From: Massilia sp. NR 4-1
Lineage (GTDB): Bacteria > Pseudomonadota > Gammaproteobacteria > Burkholderiales > Burkholderiaceae_D
Direction: 5' to 3'
NCBI RefSeq assembly: GCF_001191005.1
Contig: NZ_CP012201.1
Location: 5,704,001 to 5,768,000, forward strand
Length of the DNA: 64,000 nt
Part shown: positions 26,047 to 34,434 of the stretch, in pieces
Position numbering within the stretch: the stretch's first letter is position 1
Layout of the letters: each line of letters opens with the position of its first letter
The notes under the pieces: model-generated
What the model saw: the letters and a program-made list of their open reading frames with translations, nothing else
The model's database searches: none
Told to the model about the DNA's origin: nothing
Translations under genes and position numbers: made by a program

Positions 26047-28347
26047 ATGCGGATACATGGATACCTGGCTTTTCTTGTCGGGGTTTGCGTAACCGTCTGG
26101 GTCTGCCTGTTCGTGATGGAGGTGCAGGATCAGCAGATCCGCAACGGCTTCCAGCGCGACACCGAGAAAGTGGCGCGCGACACCACGCTGCGCCTGCAAA
26201 CCTATTTCGACATGCTGCTCAGCATCAAGGGCGTGTTTGCCATCGGCCAGAACCTGGACCGCGCCGCCTTCCACCGCTATGTGCGCGAGCTGAACCTGAC
26301 GGAACGCTATCCCGGCTTCCAGGCGATCCAGTTTGTGCGGCGCGTGCCGCGCGAGCAACTCGGCACTTATGCCGATGCCATCCGCCGCGACGCGGCCTTG
26401 CAGGCGGGCGGTTACCCAGAATTTAAAATTCATCCCGCAAGCGTGCAGGATGAGCATTTCATCATCGAGTACAACGAGCCGATGCGCGGCAACGAAAATG
26501 CCTTCGGCCTCGACCTGGCGGCGTTGCCCATGCATTACGAGGCCTTGCGCATGGGGCGCGACAATGGCGGCGTGATCGCCACCGAACGCATCACCCTGGT
26601 GCAGGATGCCAGTGGCCAGCCGGGTTTCGTGGCACGCCTGCCGGTGTACCGGCCCGGCGTGGTGCTCGACTCGCTGGCCAGCCGGCGCGCGGCCCTGGTC
26701 GGTTTTGTCGCCATCGTCTTCCGCGTCAATAACCTGATGCGCGAAGTGATCGACAGCCCTTTGCTGGGGCATCTGTATGTGCGCATCAACGACGGCGGCT
26801 ATCTGCGCGATGGCGGCACGGCCGCGCCCAGCCTCGACAACCTGCTGTTCGATAGCGCCGGCAAGGCGGGCGAGGCGCGCCTGCCGGCCTTGCCCGGCCT
26901 GTCGCGGCGCGTCAGCCTGAACGTGGGCCAGCGCCGCTGGCTGCTGCAATTCGAAGGCCATGCGGGCCAGCGCTATGGCCGCAACTGGATGGTGATCGGC
27001 GTGAGCGGCGCGGCGGGCGTCATCATCAGCGCCCTGATCGCGGCCCTGCTGGTGGCCTGGCAGCGCCGCCGCGCCCTGGCGCGCGAGCTGCGCAACGCGC
27101 TCAACGAGCAGCGCGCCTTCCAGGATACGGCGGTGGTGGGCATCGGCTTGTTCAGCAATGGCCTGATCCTGCGCTGCAACCGCGGGCTGGAAGAGATGAC
27201 CGGCTATCCCGGCGGCGGCCTGGTGGGCATGCGCAGCAGCGTGCTGCTGCGCGCCGGCGGCGCCATCGATCCCTTTGCCTGCGGCCCCTGCGGCGAACCG
27301 GCGCACCTGGAGCTGGAACTGCTGCGGCGCGACGGCAGTCCCCTGTGGTGCATGGTGAACGGGCGCCGGCTCGATCCCGAGGAGCCGGCCAAGGGCTGCG
27401 TGTGGGTGATCGCCGACATCAGCGACCGCAAGGCGGCCGAGGCGGCGCTGGTGGAGACCAAGCAGGGACTGGAGCGCAGCCTGGCCGACCTGGCGCGCGA
27501 GAAGGCGCGGGTGGACGAGGCGCACAAGGAGCTGTCCTCGGCGCTGGCGGCGCTGAAACAGGCCCAGGCCACCTTGATCACCTCGGAAAAAATGGCCTCG
27601 CTGGGCGCGCTGGTGGCCGGCATCGCGCACGAGCTGAATACGCCGATCGGCAACAGCCTGCTGACGGTGTCGGCGCTGAACGATATGGTGGCGGACTTCG
27701 AGCGCAAGCTGGCCGAAGGCGGCATCAAGCGCTCGACCCTGGACGTGCATCTGGCCGACGCCAAGGCCGCCTGCACCATCATCGCCGGCTCGCTGGGACG
27801 GGCGGCCGATCTGATCACCTCCTTCAAGCAGGTGGCGGTGGACCAGACTTCCGACCAGCGCCGCCGCTTCCACCTGGCCAGCGTGCTGCACGATACCCTG
27901 GCCACCTATGCGGCCCAGCTGCGCCGCGTCAGCTGCGAGGTGAAGGTGGAGGTGCCGGAGGCGCTGGACTTCCTGTCCTATCCGGGCAGTTTGAGCCAGG
28001 TGCTGAGCAATCTGATTAACAACGCCATCCTGCACGCTTTCGAAGGCCGGGCGCAGGGCTTGATCACGATCACGGCGCGCGCCGAGGGCGAGGAGGAGGC
28101 GGTGCTGGAATTCAGCGACGACGGCATCGGCATGGGGCCAAAGACCCTGCGCCAGATTTACGATCCCTTCTTCACCACCAAGATGGGGCAGGGCGGTTCG
28201 GGACTCGGCATGAATATCGTTTATAACATTGTCACCGGCGTGCTCAAAGGCCGCATCGATATCCGGTCGGAGCCGGGGCGGGGCACCACGGTGGTGCTGA
28301 CCTTGCCGCGCCGCGTGCCGGCGCGGGAGTTGGAGCAGGCAGCTTGA
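26047..28347 (+). CDS. CHASE-PAS sensor histidine kinase
   Basis: The 766-residue inner-membrane kinase has TM1 at about 5-25, a periplasmic CHASE domain (about 60-270; typical YPGFQAIQFVRRVPREQL and FIIEYNEPMRGNENAFGLDL), TM2 at about 314-338, a PAS domain (about 355-470), a coiled coil and a kinase core. The phospho-histidine is H528 in GIAHELNTPIGN, a variant of the HPK4 class. The N box is NLINNAILHAF and the G boxes are SDDGIGMGP and GQGGSGLGMNIV. It has no receiver domain and no response regulator beside it, so its partner is elsewhere. CHASE domains bind small extracellular molecules; the ligand is unknown. Confidence 0.92.
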   Translation: MRIHGYLAFLVGVCVTVWVCLFVMEVQDQQIRNGFQRDTEKVARDTTLRLQTYFDMLLSIKGVFAIGQNLDRAAFHRYVRELNLTERYPGFQAIQFVRRVPREQLGTYADAIRRDAALQAGGYPEFKIHPASVQDEHFIIEYNEPMRGNENAFGLDLAALPMHYEALRMGRDNGGVIATERITLVQDASGQPGFVARLPVYRPGVVLDSLASRRAALVGFVAIVFRVNNLMREVIDSPLLGHLYVRINDGGYLRDGGTAAPSLDNLLFDSAGKAGEARLPALPGLSRRVSLNVGQRRWLLQFEGHAGQRYGRNWMVIGVSGAAGVIISALIAALLVAWQRRRALARELRNALNEQRAFQDTAVVGIGLFSNGLILRCNRGLEEMTGYPGGGLVGMRSSVLLRAGGAIDPFACGPCGEPAHLELELLRRDGSPLWCMVNGRRLDPEEPAKGCVWVIADISDRKAAEAALVETKQGLERSLADLAREKARVDEAHKELSSALAALKQAQATLITSEKMASLGALVAGIAHELNTPIGNSLLTVSALNDMVADFERKLAEGGIKRSTLDVHLADAKAACTIIAGSLGRAADLITSFKQVAVDQTSDQRRRFHLASVLHDTLATYAAQLRRVSCEVKVEVPEALDFLSYPGSLSQVLSNLINNAILHAFEGRAQGLITITARAEGEEEAVLEFSDDGIGMGPKTLRQIYDPFFTTKMGQGGSGLGMNIVYNIVTGVLKGRIDIRSEPGRGTTVVLTLPRRVPARELEQAA

Positions 28348-28376
28348 GACGCTGCCTGCGCGGCCTGGGAGGCCGC
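28335..28376. terminator. Tandem hairpins between convergent genes
   Basis: GCAGGCAGC/GCTGCCTGC (28335-28343 and 28351-28359, 7-nt loop) is followed at once by GCGGCCT/AGGCCGC (28360-28366 and 28370-28376, 3-nt loop). The first hairpin spans the stop codon of the kinase gene. There is no T-run, so this is at best a bidirectional terminator-like or mRNA-stabilising structure. Confidence 0.4.
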
Positions 28377-28393
28377 CTGGCTTCTCGCCGCGA

Positions 28394-29218
28394 TCAGCGG
28401 CGGCGGCCGTAGCGGGAACGCAGCAGATTCAGCATCGCCACATTCAATTCCCAGGCATTGCTGACCGGGCGCTGGCTGTACGGCAGCTGGAAGGTGTAGG
28501 GCGCCGGGCCGAATTCCGGCGTCAGCGTCATGCGCTGCGCGCCTTCCGACTTGCGCAGCTCGATGATGCGGTCCCACCAGCCCAGGTGCGCCTCCAGCTC
28601 GGCCGCCGCTTCCGGCGCGCGGAAGTCGGCCACCTGCGGCCCTTGCGCGTGGCCGACGCGGGCGTGGATGTGGCGCACGCGCGGCAGGGTGGCGGCCAGC
28701 GTCCGCGGCTGGTCTTCCAGCAGCGATTCGCAGGCGCAGCACCAGTGCGACAGATCCGCCGTCAGATGCAGGCCCGGCATGCGCTGCAGGTAGGGCAGCA
28801 GCAGCATCGGGTGGCCGCTGAAGCGGCTGCGGTGGATCTCATGGACGATAGCCACGCCGTGTTCCTGCGAAATGGCGTCGGCTAGAGCGATCAGTTCCTC
28901 GTTCTGCTCGGGCGTGTAATAGTCCTTGCCCGTGTGCGAATTGACCAGCAGCGGACGGGCCGCGCAGGCATTGTTCAGCAGCTGGGCCAGCGCGTGCTTG
29001 TGCGCTTCGAACTGCGGATGGAAAACGGTTTCCCACTGGGCCACAATGAGGCCCAGGCCGGCGTCGGCGATCAGGCGCACCCACTGGTCGCGTTCGGCCG
29101 CGTCCAGCGGCAGCGACATTTCGACACCATCGAAACCGGCCGCCAGCACGCGCTCGATGAACACCTGCGGCGCCAGCTCATTGCTGCCCCAGTGGGGCGC
29201 GAAAATACGGATATCCAT
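28394..29218 (-). CDS. Sugar phosphate isomerase/epimerase-like TIM-barrel protein
   Basis: The 274-residue protein starts at MDIRIFAPHWGSNELAPQVF and fits the xylose-isomerase-like AP-endonuclease-2 barrel (PF01261). Metal-site candidates are Glu in FDGVEMSL, Glu/His in IVHEIHRSRFSG, His in LTADLSHWC and His in VRHIHARVGH near the C-terminus, followed by LTPEFGPAPY. It lies 8 bp after the phytanoyl-CoA-dioxygenase-like gene and is probably cotranscribed. The pair suggests catabolism of a cyclic polyol or sugar-like compound. The substrate is unknown. A longer upstream frame only reads through the neighbouring gene. Confidence 0.8.
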   Translation of the reverse strand: MDIRIFAPHWGSNELAPQVFIERVLAAGFDGVEMSLPLDAAERDQWVRLIADAGLGLIVAQWETVFHPQFEAHKHALAQLLNNACAARPLLVNSHTGKDYYTPEQNEELIALADAISQEHGVAIVHEIHRSRFSGHPMLLLPYLQRMPGLHLTADLSHWCCACESLLEDQPRTLAATLPRVRHIHARVGHAQGPQVADFRAPEAAAELEAHLGWWDRIIELRKSEGAQRMTLTPEFGPAPYTFQLPYSQRPVSNAWELNVAMLNLLRSRYGRRR

Positions 29219-29226
29219 GGCGCGCC

Positions 29227-30066
29227 TTAAATGAAGCCGCGCACGGGGAAGGCGGCGTCGCGCTGAATCCAGTTGTGCGGCGAGTAGACGGTGTTCGCGT
29301 CGGTCACATGCAGGGTGTAGGCGTGGCGCGAGATGGGCGAGCGGTTCGGCGCGCTGTAGTGCGGCAGCAGGCCGTGGAAACATACTAGGCTGCCAGCCTT
29401 GCATTCCAGCGGCACGGCGGTCGCATTGCCCGGCCACGGCGTGCCGTCGAGTTTTTCCACGCTCACCTTGTCGCCGTGGCGCAGGAAGCGCTCGCGCAGC
29501 GGGCCGCGGTGGCCGCCCGGCTCGGCCCACAGGCAGCCGTTGTCCAGGGTGGCGTCTTCCAGCGCGAACCAGAAGGTGGTGACGCTGATCGGCGTGGTGT
29601 CGAAATAGGTGGCGTCCTGGTGCCAGCGCACCTCGCCGCCGATGCCGGGCTGCTTGAAGATATACATGGACTGCCAGACCTGGGCCTGGGCCAGGCCGAC
29701 ATCGGCCGCCAGCTGCACCAGGCGCGCATCGGCGCTGAAGGCGCGGAAGACCGGGTCGAGATCGTGCATGGCGTGGCCGATCTTATTGATCGACAGTTCC
29801 TTGGCCTGTTTCAGTGCGCCGTCCGGACCGAAAGCTTCCTCTTCGAAGAAGCAGCGGATGGTGTTGTCGGAAGCCAGGAAATAATCGTCGGCCTTCTTCT
29901 CCTGCTCCTTGGTGGTGAAGATGCCCTGGGCGATGGCTGGATCGAAATCGTTGACAATCTGGCCAGCGCGGGCGCGCAGGGCGGCGATTTCTTCGGCCGC
30001 TTTGAAATTGGGGATGACGATGAAACCGTCGCGCAGGTATTGCGCTTTCTGCACCTCGCTCAGCAT
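29227..30066 (-). CDS. Phytanoyl-CoA dioxygenase family protein
   Basis: The 279-residue non-heme iron dioxygenase has the facial-triad HxD in VRWHQDATYFDTTP, the distal histidine in CFHGLLPHYSAPNRS and the 2-oxoglutarate arginine in SPISRHAYTLHV. The N-terminal YLRDGFIVIPNF is typical of the PhyH family. It leads a two-gene operon with a sugar-isomerase-like protein and diverges from a LysR regulator gene. The substrate is probably a small organic acid, ectoine-like or sugar-like molecule rather than phytanoyl-CoA; that is inference. Confidence 0.85.
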   Translation of the reverse strand: MLSEVQKAQYLRDGFIVIPNFKAAEEIAALRARAGQIVNDFDPAIAQGIFTTKEQEKKADDYFLASDNTIRCFFEEEAFGPDGALKQAKELSINKIGHAMHDLDPVFRAFSADARLVQLAADVGLAQAQVWQSMYIFKQPGIGGEVRWHQDATYFDTTPISVTTFWFALEDATLDNGCLWAEPGGHRGPLRERFLRHGDKVSVEKLDGTPWPGNATAVPLECKAGSLVCFHGLLPHYSAPNRSPISRHAYTLHVTDANTVYSPHNWIQRDAAFPVRGFI

Positions 30067-30146
30067 GGCTCGTGGCTCCTGGATTGATTCAATGCCCGCA
30101 TTGTACGGAGGTGGGCTGTATCAAACAATGCGCGAACGGTTGACAC

Positions 30147-30169
30147 ATTGTCTCTGAACTGGAGACAAT
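30147..30169. promoter_or_regulatory. LysR-type operator in a divergent promoter region
   Basis: ATTGTCTC (30147-30154) and GAGACAAT (30162-30169) form perfect 8-bp arms with a 7-bp spacer, 8 bp before the LysR gene. A TTGACA (30140-30145) lies directly beside it. The spacing and position between the regulator and the divergent dioxygenase gene are what LysR regulators use. Confidence 0.6.
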
Positions 30170-30176
30170 TGGCGGC

Positions 30177-31100
30177 ATGGACCAGTTAAGGGCAATGGAG
30201 ATTTTTGTCGAAGTGGCGCGCCTGCGCAGCTTCAGCGAAGCGGCGCGGCGGCTGGGGCTGACGCGCGCCATGGTCAGCAAGCACATCATGCAGCTCGAAG
30301 ACAAGCTGAATGCGCGCCTGCTGCACCGCTCCACGCGCGAAGTGAGCCTGACCGATGTCGGCAGCGCCTATCTGGAACCGTGCACCGCCGCCGTGCGGCA
30401 AGCGCAGGAAGCGGCGCGCATCGTCACCCATGCCGGGGAAGGCTTGGCCGGGCCGCTGCGCATCCAGGCGCCATCGAGCTTCGGCAGCGAATGGCTGGCC
30501 GACGCCCTGGCGCGCTTCGCCCAGCCGCATCCCCAGCTCAAGCCCCTGCTGCATGTGGACGACGCCCTGCTCGATCCCATCGAACACGGCTTCGACCTGA
30601 CGATACGGGTCGGCGGCATCCCCGACAGCCATGCCCTCTCGATCCGGCCGCTGGCCCCTTGCCGGGGCGTGCTGTGCGCCGCGCCATCCTATCTGGAAAA
30701 ATGGGGCCGGCCGCAGCACCCGCATGAGCTGCACCGCCACCAATGCCTGCACTTCAGCCACCTGACCGACGGCACCGCCTGGCATTTCCGGCGCAAGGAT
30801 GAAGAGCTTGTGGTACGGGTCGAAGCCGGCTTCACCGCCAACAATGGCCTGGTGCTGCAGCATGCCGCGCTGCGCGGGCTGGGCATCGTCTACAGCACCA
30901 CCTTCCTCGCCTGGCGCCAGCTGCTCGAAGGCAGCCTGATTCCCGTCCTGACTGACTGGGAGCTGCCGCTGAACCATCTCAGCGCGCTCTACCCGGCGAG
31001 CCGCCAGCCTTCGCCCAAGGTGCGCGCCCTGATCGATTTTCTACTGGCCGAATACCATCCCATCCCGCCCTGGGACCGCGCCCTCGCTCCGATTCTTTGA
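30177..31100 (+). CDS. LysR-family transcriptional regulator
   Basis: The 307-residue protein has an N-terminal winged helix (about 1-60: MEIFVEVARLRSFSEAARRL, then LTRAMVSKHIMQLEDKL) and a LysR substrate-binding domain (about 90-295, PLRIQAPSSFGSEWLADALA). It diverges from the dioxygenase/isomerase operon with a 110-bp gap that holds a strong dyad. It probably controls that operon and itself. The inducer is unknown. Confidence 0.92.
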   Translation: MDQLRAMEIFVEVARLRSFSEAARRLGLTRAMVSKHIMQLEDKLNARLLHRSTREVSLTDVGSAYLEPCTAAVRQAQEAARIVTHAGEGLAGPLRIQAPSSFGSEWLADALARFAQPHPQLKPLLHVDDALLDPIEHGFDLTIRVGGIPDSHALSIRPLAPCRGVLCAAPSYLEKWGRPQHPHELHRHQCLHFSHLTDGTAWHFRRKDEELVVRVEAGFTANNGLVLQHAALRGLGIVYSTTFLAWRQLLEGSLIPVLTDWELPLNHLSALYPASRQPSPKVRALIDFLLAEYHPIPPWDRALAPIL

Positions 31101-31108
31101 GGCCAAGC

Positions 31109-32134
31109 TCAGACCTGCCAGGCGCCGTCGGCGTAAACGCGTTCGCCGTCGAGGTGGACGGCTTCGGTGACGGCGAAGACGTCGATGTGGTAGCGCGTGT
31201 CCTTGCGCTTGAACTGGGGTTTCTGGTACTGGCCGTGCTTGGCGCCCAGCGAGAGGTGGATGCCGCACATGCGTTCATAGGTGCCGATGTCGTCCACCAT
31301 CCTGTCGCGCGAGAAGGCGCGGTTCATGCCGAAGCCGAGCTCGCGCACCCATACTTCGCCTTCGTGGGCGCGGATGATGGACAGCATTTCGTCAAACGCG
31401 GGCGTGCTGTTTTCGGCGCCGACCACGCGGCCCTTTTCGACGATCATGGTGATCGGCACCTCGGGGCGGTTGACGTGGAAGGTGGTGTCGCCAAAGACGA
31501 AGACGCGCACGCGCCCGTTCACCGCTTCCAGATCCTGGGCCTCGGTGAACACTTCACCGATCGGGAACAGGCCGCCGACATTGTTCATGGCGCTGTAGTC
31601 GCCGATATTCAGCTTGGCGCTTTCGAAGGGGCTGGCGAAGACCAGCTGTGCGCCGTCGCCGCTGTCGACCACGCCGCCCTGGGCGCGGTCGATGCGCGCC
31701 TTCAGCGCATGGCCGACGCCGCGATAGTAAGCCGGGTCGTAGGCCAGCGCTTCGATATAGGCCAGGCCTTGCGCGCCGGGCATGCGCGACAGGTGCAGGT
31801 GCTCGATCACTTTCAGGCCGCGCTTGAACAGCTCGATGCGGATGCGGAAGGCTTCCAGGCGGAAGCTGGTGGTCTGGATCAGGGCCACCAGGTCGCCGGA
31901 CTGCATGCCGGCGAAGGCGTCCAGCACTTCTTGCGGTTCGACGGCGTCGAAGTCGATGAAGCGCGCAGCGGGGACGGCGCGGCGATAGGCTTCGGTCAGC
32001 ACCGCATTCAGTTCGCTGCGGCGGTCGTGCACGATCAGGGCGCGCTGGGGCGGGGCGTATTCGATGGCCATGGCCAGCAGGTCGCCGATATGGCGCGCCG
32101 CCTGGTCCTGGACATCAGGTGAAAAGGACATCAT
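31109..32134 (-). CDS. M29-like aminopeptidase family protein
   Basis: The 341-residue protein has features of the M29 (thermophilic aminopeptidase, AmpS) fold: an N-terminal Rossmann-like domain (about 1-130) with ALIVHDRRSELNAVLTEA, and a C-terminal catalytic-like domain with FPIGEVFTEAQDLEAVNGRV, WVRELGFGMN, CGIHLSLG and RYHIDVFA. The Glu, His and His-x-Asp residues correspond to M29 metal ligands. The same fold occurs in NicX-type ring-cleaving dioxygenases, so peptidase activity is not certain. No ribosome-binding site precedes the start. A TATAGT box lies only 5 bp upstream, so the mRNA may be leaderless. The gene converges on the LysR gene. Confidence 0.6.
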   Translation of the reverse strand: MMSFSPDVQDQAARHIGDLLAMAIEYAPPQRALIVHDRRSELNAVLTEAYRRAVPAARFIDFDAVEPQEVLDAFAGMQSGDLVALIQTTSFRLEAFRIRIELFKRGLKVIEHLHLSRMPGAQGLAYIEALAYDPAYYRGVGHALKARIDRAQGGVVDSGDGAQLVFASPFESAKLNIGDYSAMNNVGGLFPIGEVFTEAQDLEAVNGRVRVFVFGDTTFHVNRPEVPITMIVEKGRVVGAENSTPAFDEMLSIIRAHEGEVWVRELGFGMNRAFSRDRMVDDIGTYERMCGIHLSLGAKHGQYQKPQFKRKDTRYHIDVFAVTEAVHLDGERVYADGAWQV

Positions 32135-32203
32135 TTTGAACTATAACGTTAGAAGGGATGAGCGTTGCGCATTATACGACGCGGCAATGCCGCGACAGTC
32201 CGC

Positions 32204-32232
32204 TTGTCCCCGCCCGGGGGGCGTTGTAGAAT
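32204..32232 (+). promoter_or_regulatory. Candidate sigma-70 promoter
   Basis: TTGTCC (32204-32209) and TAGAAT (32227-32232) with a 17-bp spacer lie about 60 bp before the gene at 32295. Judged by eye. Confidence 0.45.
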
Positions 32233-32294
32233 CAACCAAATATAGCCGGTGGGAAACATCCCTTTGAACCGGCCTCACATGGAGCGGGGCAAGA

Positions 32295-32753
32295 ATGAGC
32301 ATACAGTTTGGACAAGATTTGCCCTTGCAGCGGCCGGACAAGGAAGACAGCCGGGCCGCCTTGTTCGTCCCCACGACGAATATCAAGGAAGAGGTGTTGC
32401 AGGCGCTGCGCAATGGCGCGGCCATCGTCGGTTTCGGCAACCATGACCGTACGCTGACGATTTATTACGAGTGCAACCGCTTCAACGAACCCGAAATGGC
32501 GAAATGGGAGCAGAAGGCGCGCAAGGCCTATGACCGCCTGCTCGACAACCTGCCCACGACCTCGAAAATGGTGGTGAAGATCGAGAGCTTCGAGCAGATC
32601 GGCTATATCAGCAGCAAGGGCATCAATATCCGCCGCATGGAAAGCCTGGTGCGCTGGCTGGAAAATTCCGGCATTCCGGAATCGGCGCCGGCCGAGGCCC
32701 ATGTGACCTGGGCACCGCCGCCGCCGCCGAAAAAGATCGTGGCGGGCGACTGA
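32295..32753 (+). CDS. Hypothetical soluble protein
   Basis: The 152-residue protein shows mixed alpha/beta composition (FVPTTNIKEEVLQALRNGAA, MVVKIESFEQIGYISSKGIN) and a proline-rich tail (TWAPPPPPKKIVAGD). There is no signal peptide, membrane helix or recognisable catalytic motif. A purine-rich GGAGCGGGGCAAGA precedes the ATG and a good promoter lies upstream, so the gene is probably real and monocistronic. I do not recognise the family. Confidence 0.65.
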   Translation: MSIQFGQDLPLQRPDKEDSRAALFVPTTNIKEEVLQALRNGAAIVGFGNHDRTLTIYYECNRFNEPEMAKWEQKARKAYDRLLDNLPTTSKMVVKIESFEQIGYISSKGINIRRMESLVRWLENSGIPESAPAEAHVTWAPPPPPKKIVAGD

Positions 32754-32893
32754 ACCTGGCGTTGTTGTTGCTGTATGAATTTTTTCATGTGGCATGATTT
32801 ATTGCTGAATTGCATGTGCTACTCTGGTTTCGGGCTGTCACGCGGCCCATCACAACACGGTCGCAGACCGGATTCCAGCGGAGACAATGCAAG

Positions 32894-33367
32894 ATGAAAC
32901 GAGTATTCCAGACCCTGCTCGCCACCCTGTTCGCCTTCGCCATGGGACAGGCCCTGGCCCAGGAAGCCCAGCGCGGCACGGCCGACGAGGCGGTGGCCAT
33001 GGTCAAGCGCGCCGGCGCCTTCCTTGAAAAGAATGGCCGCGAGAAGGCGATTGCCGCATTCAACGATTCCAAGGGCGAATTCATCAAGGGCGACCTGTAC
33101 GTCTTCATGTTCGGCATGAATGGCGAGGAGCGCGGCGTGGCCCTGGCCCACGGCCAGAACGCCAAGATGGTCAACAAGAACCTGACCGAGCTGAATGCCG
33201 GCGGCGTGTATCCGATCAAGGAATTCCTCAAGCTGGCCGGCAGTCCGGCGGGCAAGGGCTGGGTCTCCTACAAGTGGCCGAATTCCATCAGCAAGAATAT
33301 GGAAGACAAGTCCACCTACGTGGAGAAGTACGGCGATGTCCTGATCGGCGTCGGCATCTATAAGTAG
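32894..33367 (+). CDS. Secreted single-Cache-domain protein
   Basis: The 157-residue protein starts at MKRVFQTLLATLFAFAMGQA with a signal peptide cleaved near ALAQE. The mature part fits a type-2 single Cache domain (ADEAVAMVKRAGAFLEKNGR, FNDSKGEFIKGDLYVFMFGM, then GVALAHGQNAKMVNKNLTEL). Cache domains bind small ligands, but here no transmembrane anchor or signalling domain follows, so it is a free periplasmic protein. Family members of this form are common near chemoreceptors and kinases. Its partner is not obvious in this window. A frame extending upstream to 32810 lacks a signal and is rejected. Confidence 0.75.
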   Translation: MKRVFQTLLATLFAFAMGQALAQEAQRGTADEAVAMVKRAGAFLEKNGREKAIAAFNDSKGEFIKGDLYVFMFGMNGEERGVALAHGQNAKMVNKNLTELNAGGVYPIKEFLKLAGSPAGKGWVSYKWPNSISKNMEDKSTYVEKYGDVLIGVGIYK

Positions 33368-33384
33368 ATTTTTGCCGGCAGGGG

Positions 33385-33415
33385 AGGGGGCGCTCGGGTT
33401 TTTCGCGCGCCCCCT
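33385..33415. terminator. GC-rich hairpin between convergent genes
   Basis: AGGGGGCGC (33385-33393) and GCGCCCCCT (33407-33415) form perfect 9-bp arms with a 13-nt loop, between the ends of the Cache-protein and HNH genes. There is no T-run after either arm, so termination is only a possibility. Confidence 0.4.
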
Positions 33416-33418
33416 GGC

Positions 33419-34267
33419 TTAATTCAGCTTGAAAAGCTGGCGGTGAATGCGCAAGAACGCAATTTGCGAGGCCGTGGGCGGCCGGCGCAGATGCAAAGGG
33501 ATGCCGAGTACCTGGTACTGTTCCGGCGGAATATGCGGAGAGACCAGCATTGTTCCGTCATCCTGGAACCCGATCAGGCCACGGTCGAACAGGCAATCCA
33601 ATGTCGCAATCAAGGGAAGCCCGTTGTCGGCGCAAAGCTTTTCCTCGCGTGTAGCAATTCTCCAGGGCTTGATGTGCGATGCCCGGATGGCCGCAGTGAT
33701 GCGGCAGGCGGTAACGGCGCACTGCTCTCCCCATTCGGCCAGCACCTTGGCCCGGAATTCTCCTTGCCCCAACCTGGCGTCCACCATGCGCTGGCGCTCC
33801 GTTGGCCTGCCGGCGAATTCGTTTTGAATTGTTTCAATATCATCGCTGAGGGATGCCGGCGTACGCTGCTCGATCAGGCCCATGATTTTGTCCAGCCCGG
33901 TCTGCAGTTCAGTAATGGCCGCCAAGGGATACTGATTGCGGATGGCCTTGATTTCGCCGGGTGTAATGGGATTCGCGCGCAAGTCGGCGAACCAGTTCAT
34001 TTGCCGGTGGTATTCCTCGCTTTCCAGCGGGCTGACGGTTGCGCTGCCGCCCACCGTTTGGTTCGCATCGTCCAGAACCGTGCCGGCGGCCACGATGCCG
34101 ATGGCGTTGACGTACATGAGCAGGATATCGCCCCGCTTCACTTTCGCCAGCGTGGAGTGGTATTTCCCCTCGCCGCTGGTGAGGGCAATCTGGCGGCTGA
34201 GCCACTCGTCGTGGTAGCTGGTGCCGCCATTGCTGGCGGCATCGGTATTAATGAAATAGACGTTCAC
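33419..34267 (-). CDS. HNH endonuclease with PUA/EVE-like N-terminal domain
   Basis: The 282-residue protein starts with GTG at 34267, preceded by AAGGAAATCC. The C-terminal part (about 165-260) fits the HNH_2 nuclease family: FRAKVLAEWGEQCAVTACRI, ASHIKPWRIATREEKLCADN and LPLIATLDCLFDRGLIGFQD. The N-terminal part (about 1-110), with KYHSTLAKVKRGDILLMYVN and a following strand, resembles an EVE/PUA-type domain, which in other proteins reads modified bases. A reader-plus-HNH layout fits a modification-dependent (type IV-like) restriction enzyme. The EVE assignment is tentative. No methylase is nearby. Confidence 0.72.
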   Translation of the reverse strand: MNVYFINTDAASNGGTSYHDEWLSRQIALTSGEGKYHSTLAKVKRGDILLMYVNAIGIVAAGTVLDDANQTVGGSATVSPLESEEYHRQMNWFADLRANPITPGEIKAIRNQYPLAAITELQTGLDKIMGLIEQRTPASLSDDIETIQNEFAGRPTERQRMVDARLGQGEFRAKVLAEWGEQCAVTACRITAAIRASHIKPWRIATREEKLCADNGLPLIATLDCLFDRGLIGFQDDGTMLVSPHIPPEQYQVLGIPLHLRRPPTASQIAFLRIHRQLFKLN

Positions 34268-34394
34268 GGATTTCCTTGTTCACTGGCTGGACTGGATGCG
34301 GCGTATTGTACTGTTTGAGGATGGCCTCTGGACGAGACAGCGGCAGGCCGCCGGCCGCATTTTTTGTCTGGTGCAATGTGGCAAATGCGCTATG

Positions 34395-34420
34395 ATTGCC
34401 CTCACACCCAAGGGGGCAAT
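34395..34420. promoter_or_regulatory. Inverted repeat ahead of the tubulin-like operon
   Basis: ATTGCCC (34395-34401) and GGGCAAT (34414-34420) form 7-bp arms with a 12-nt spacer, ending 14 bp before the first gene of the five-gene operon and just after a TATGAT (34391-34396) that could be a -10 box. It may be an operator for the operon or a 5' leader hairpin. Confidence 0.35.
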
Positions 34421-34434
34421 ATAGTTGATGAAGC

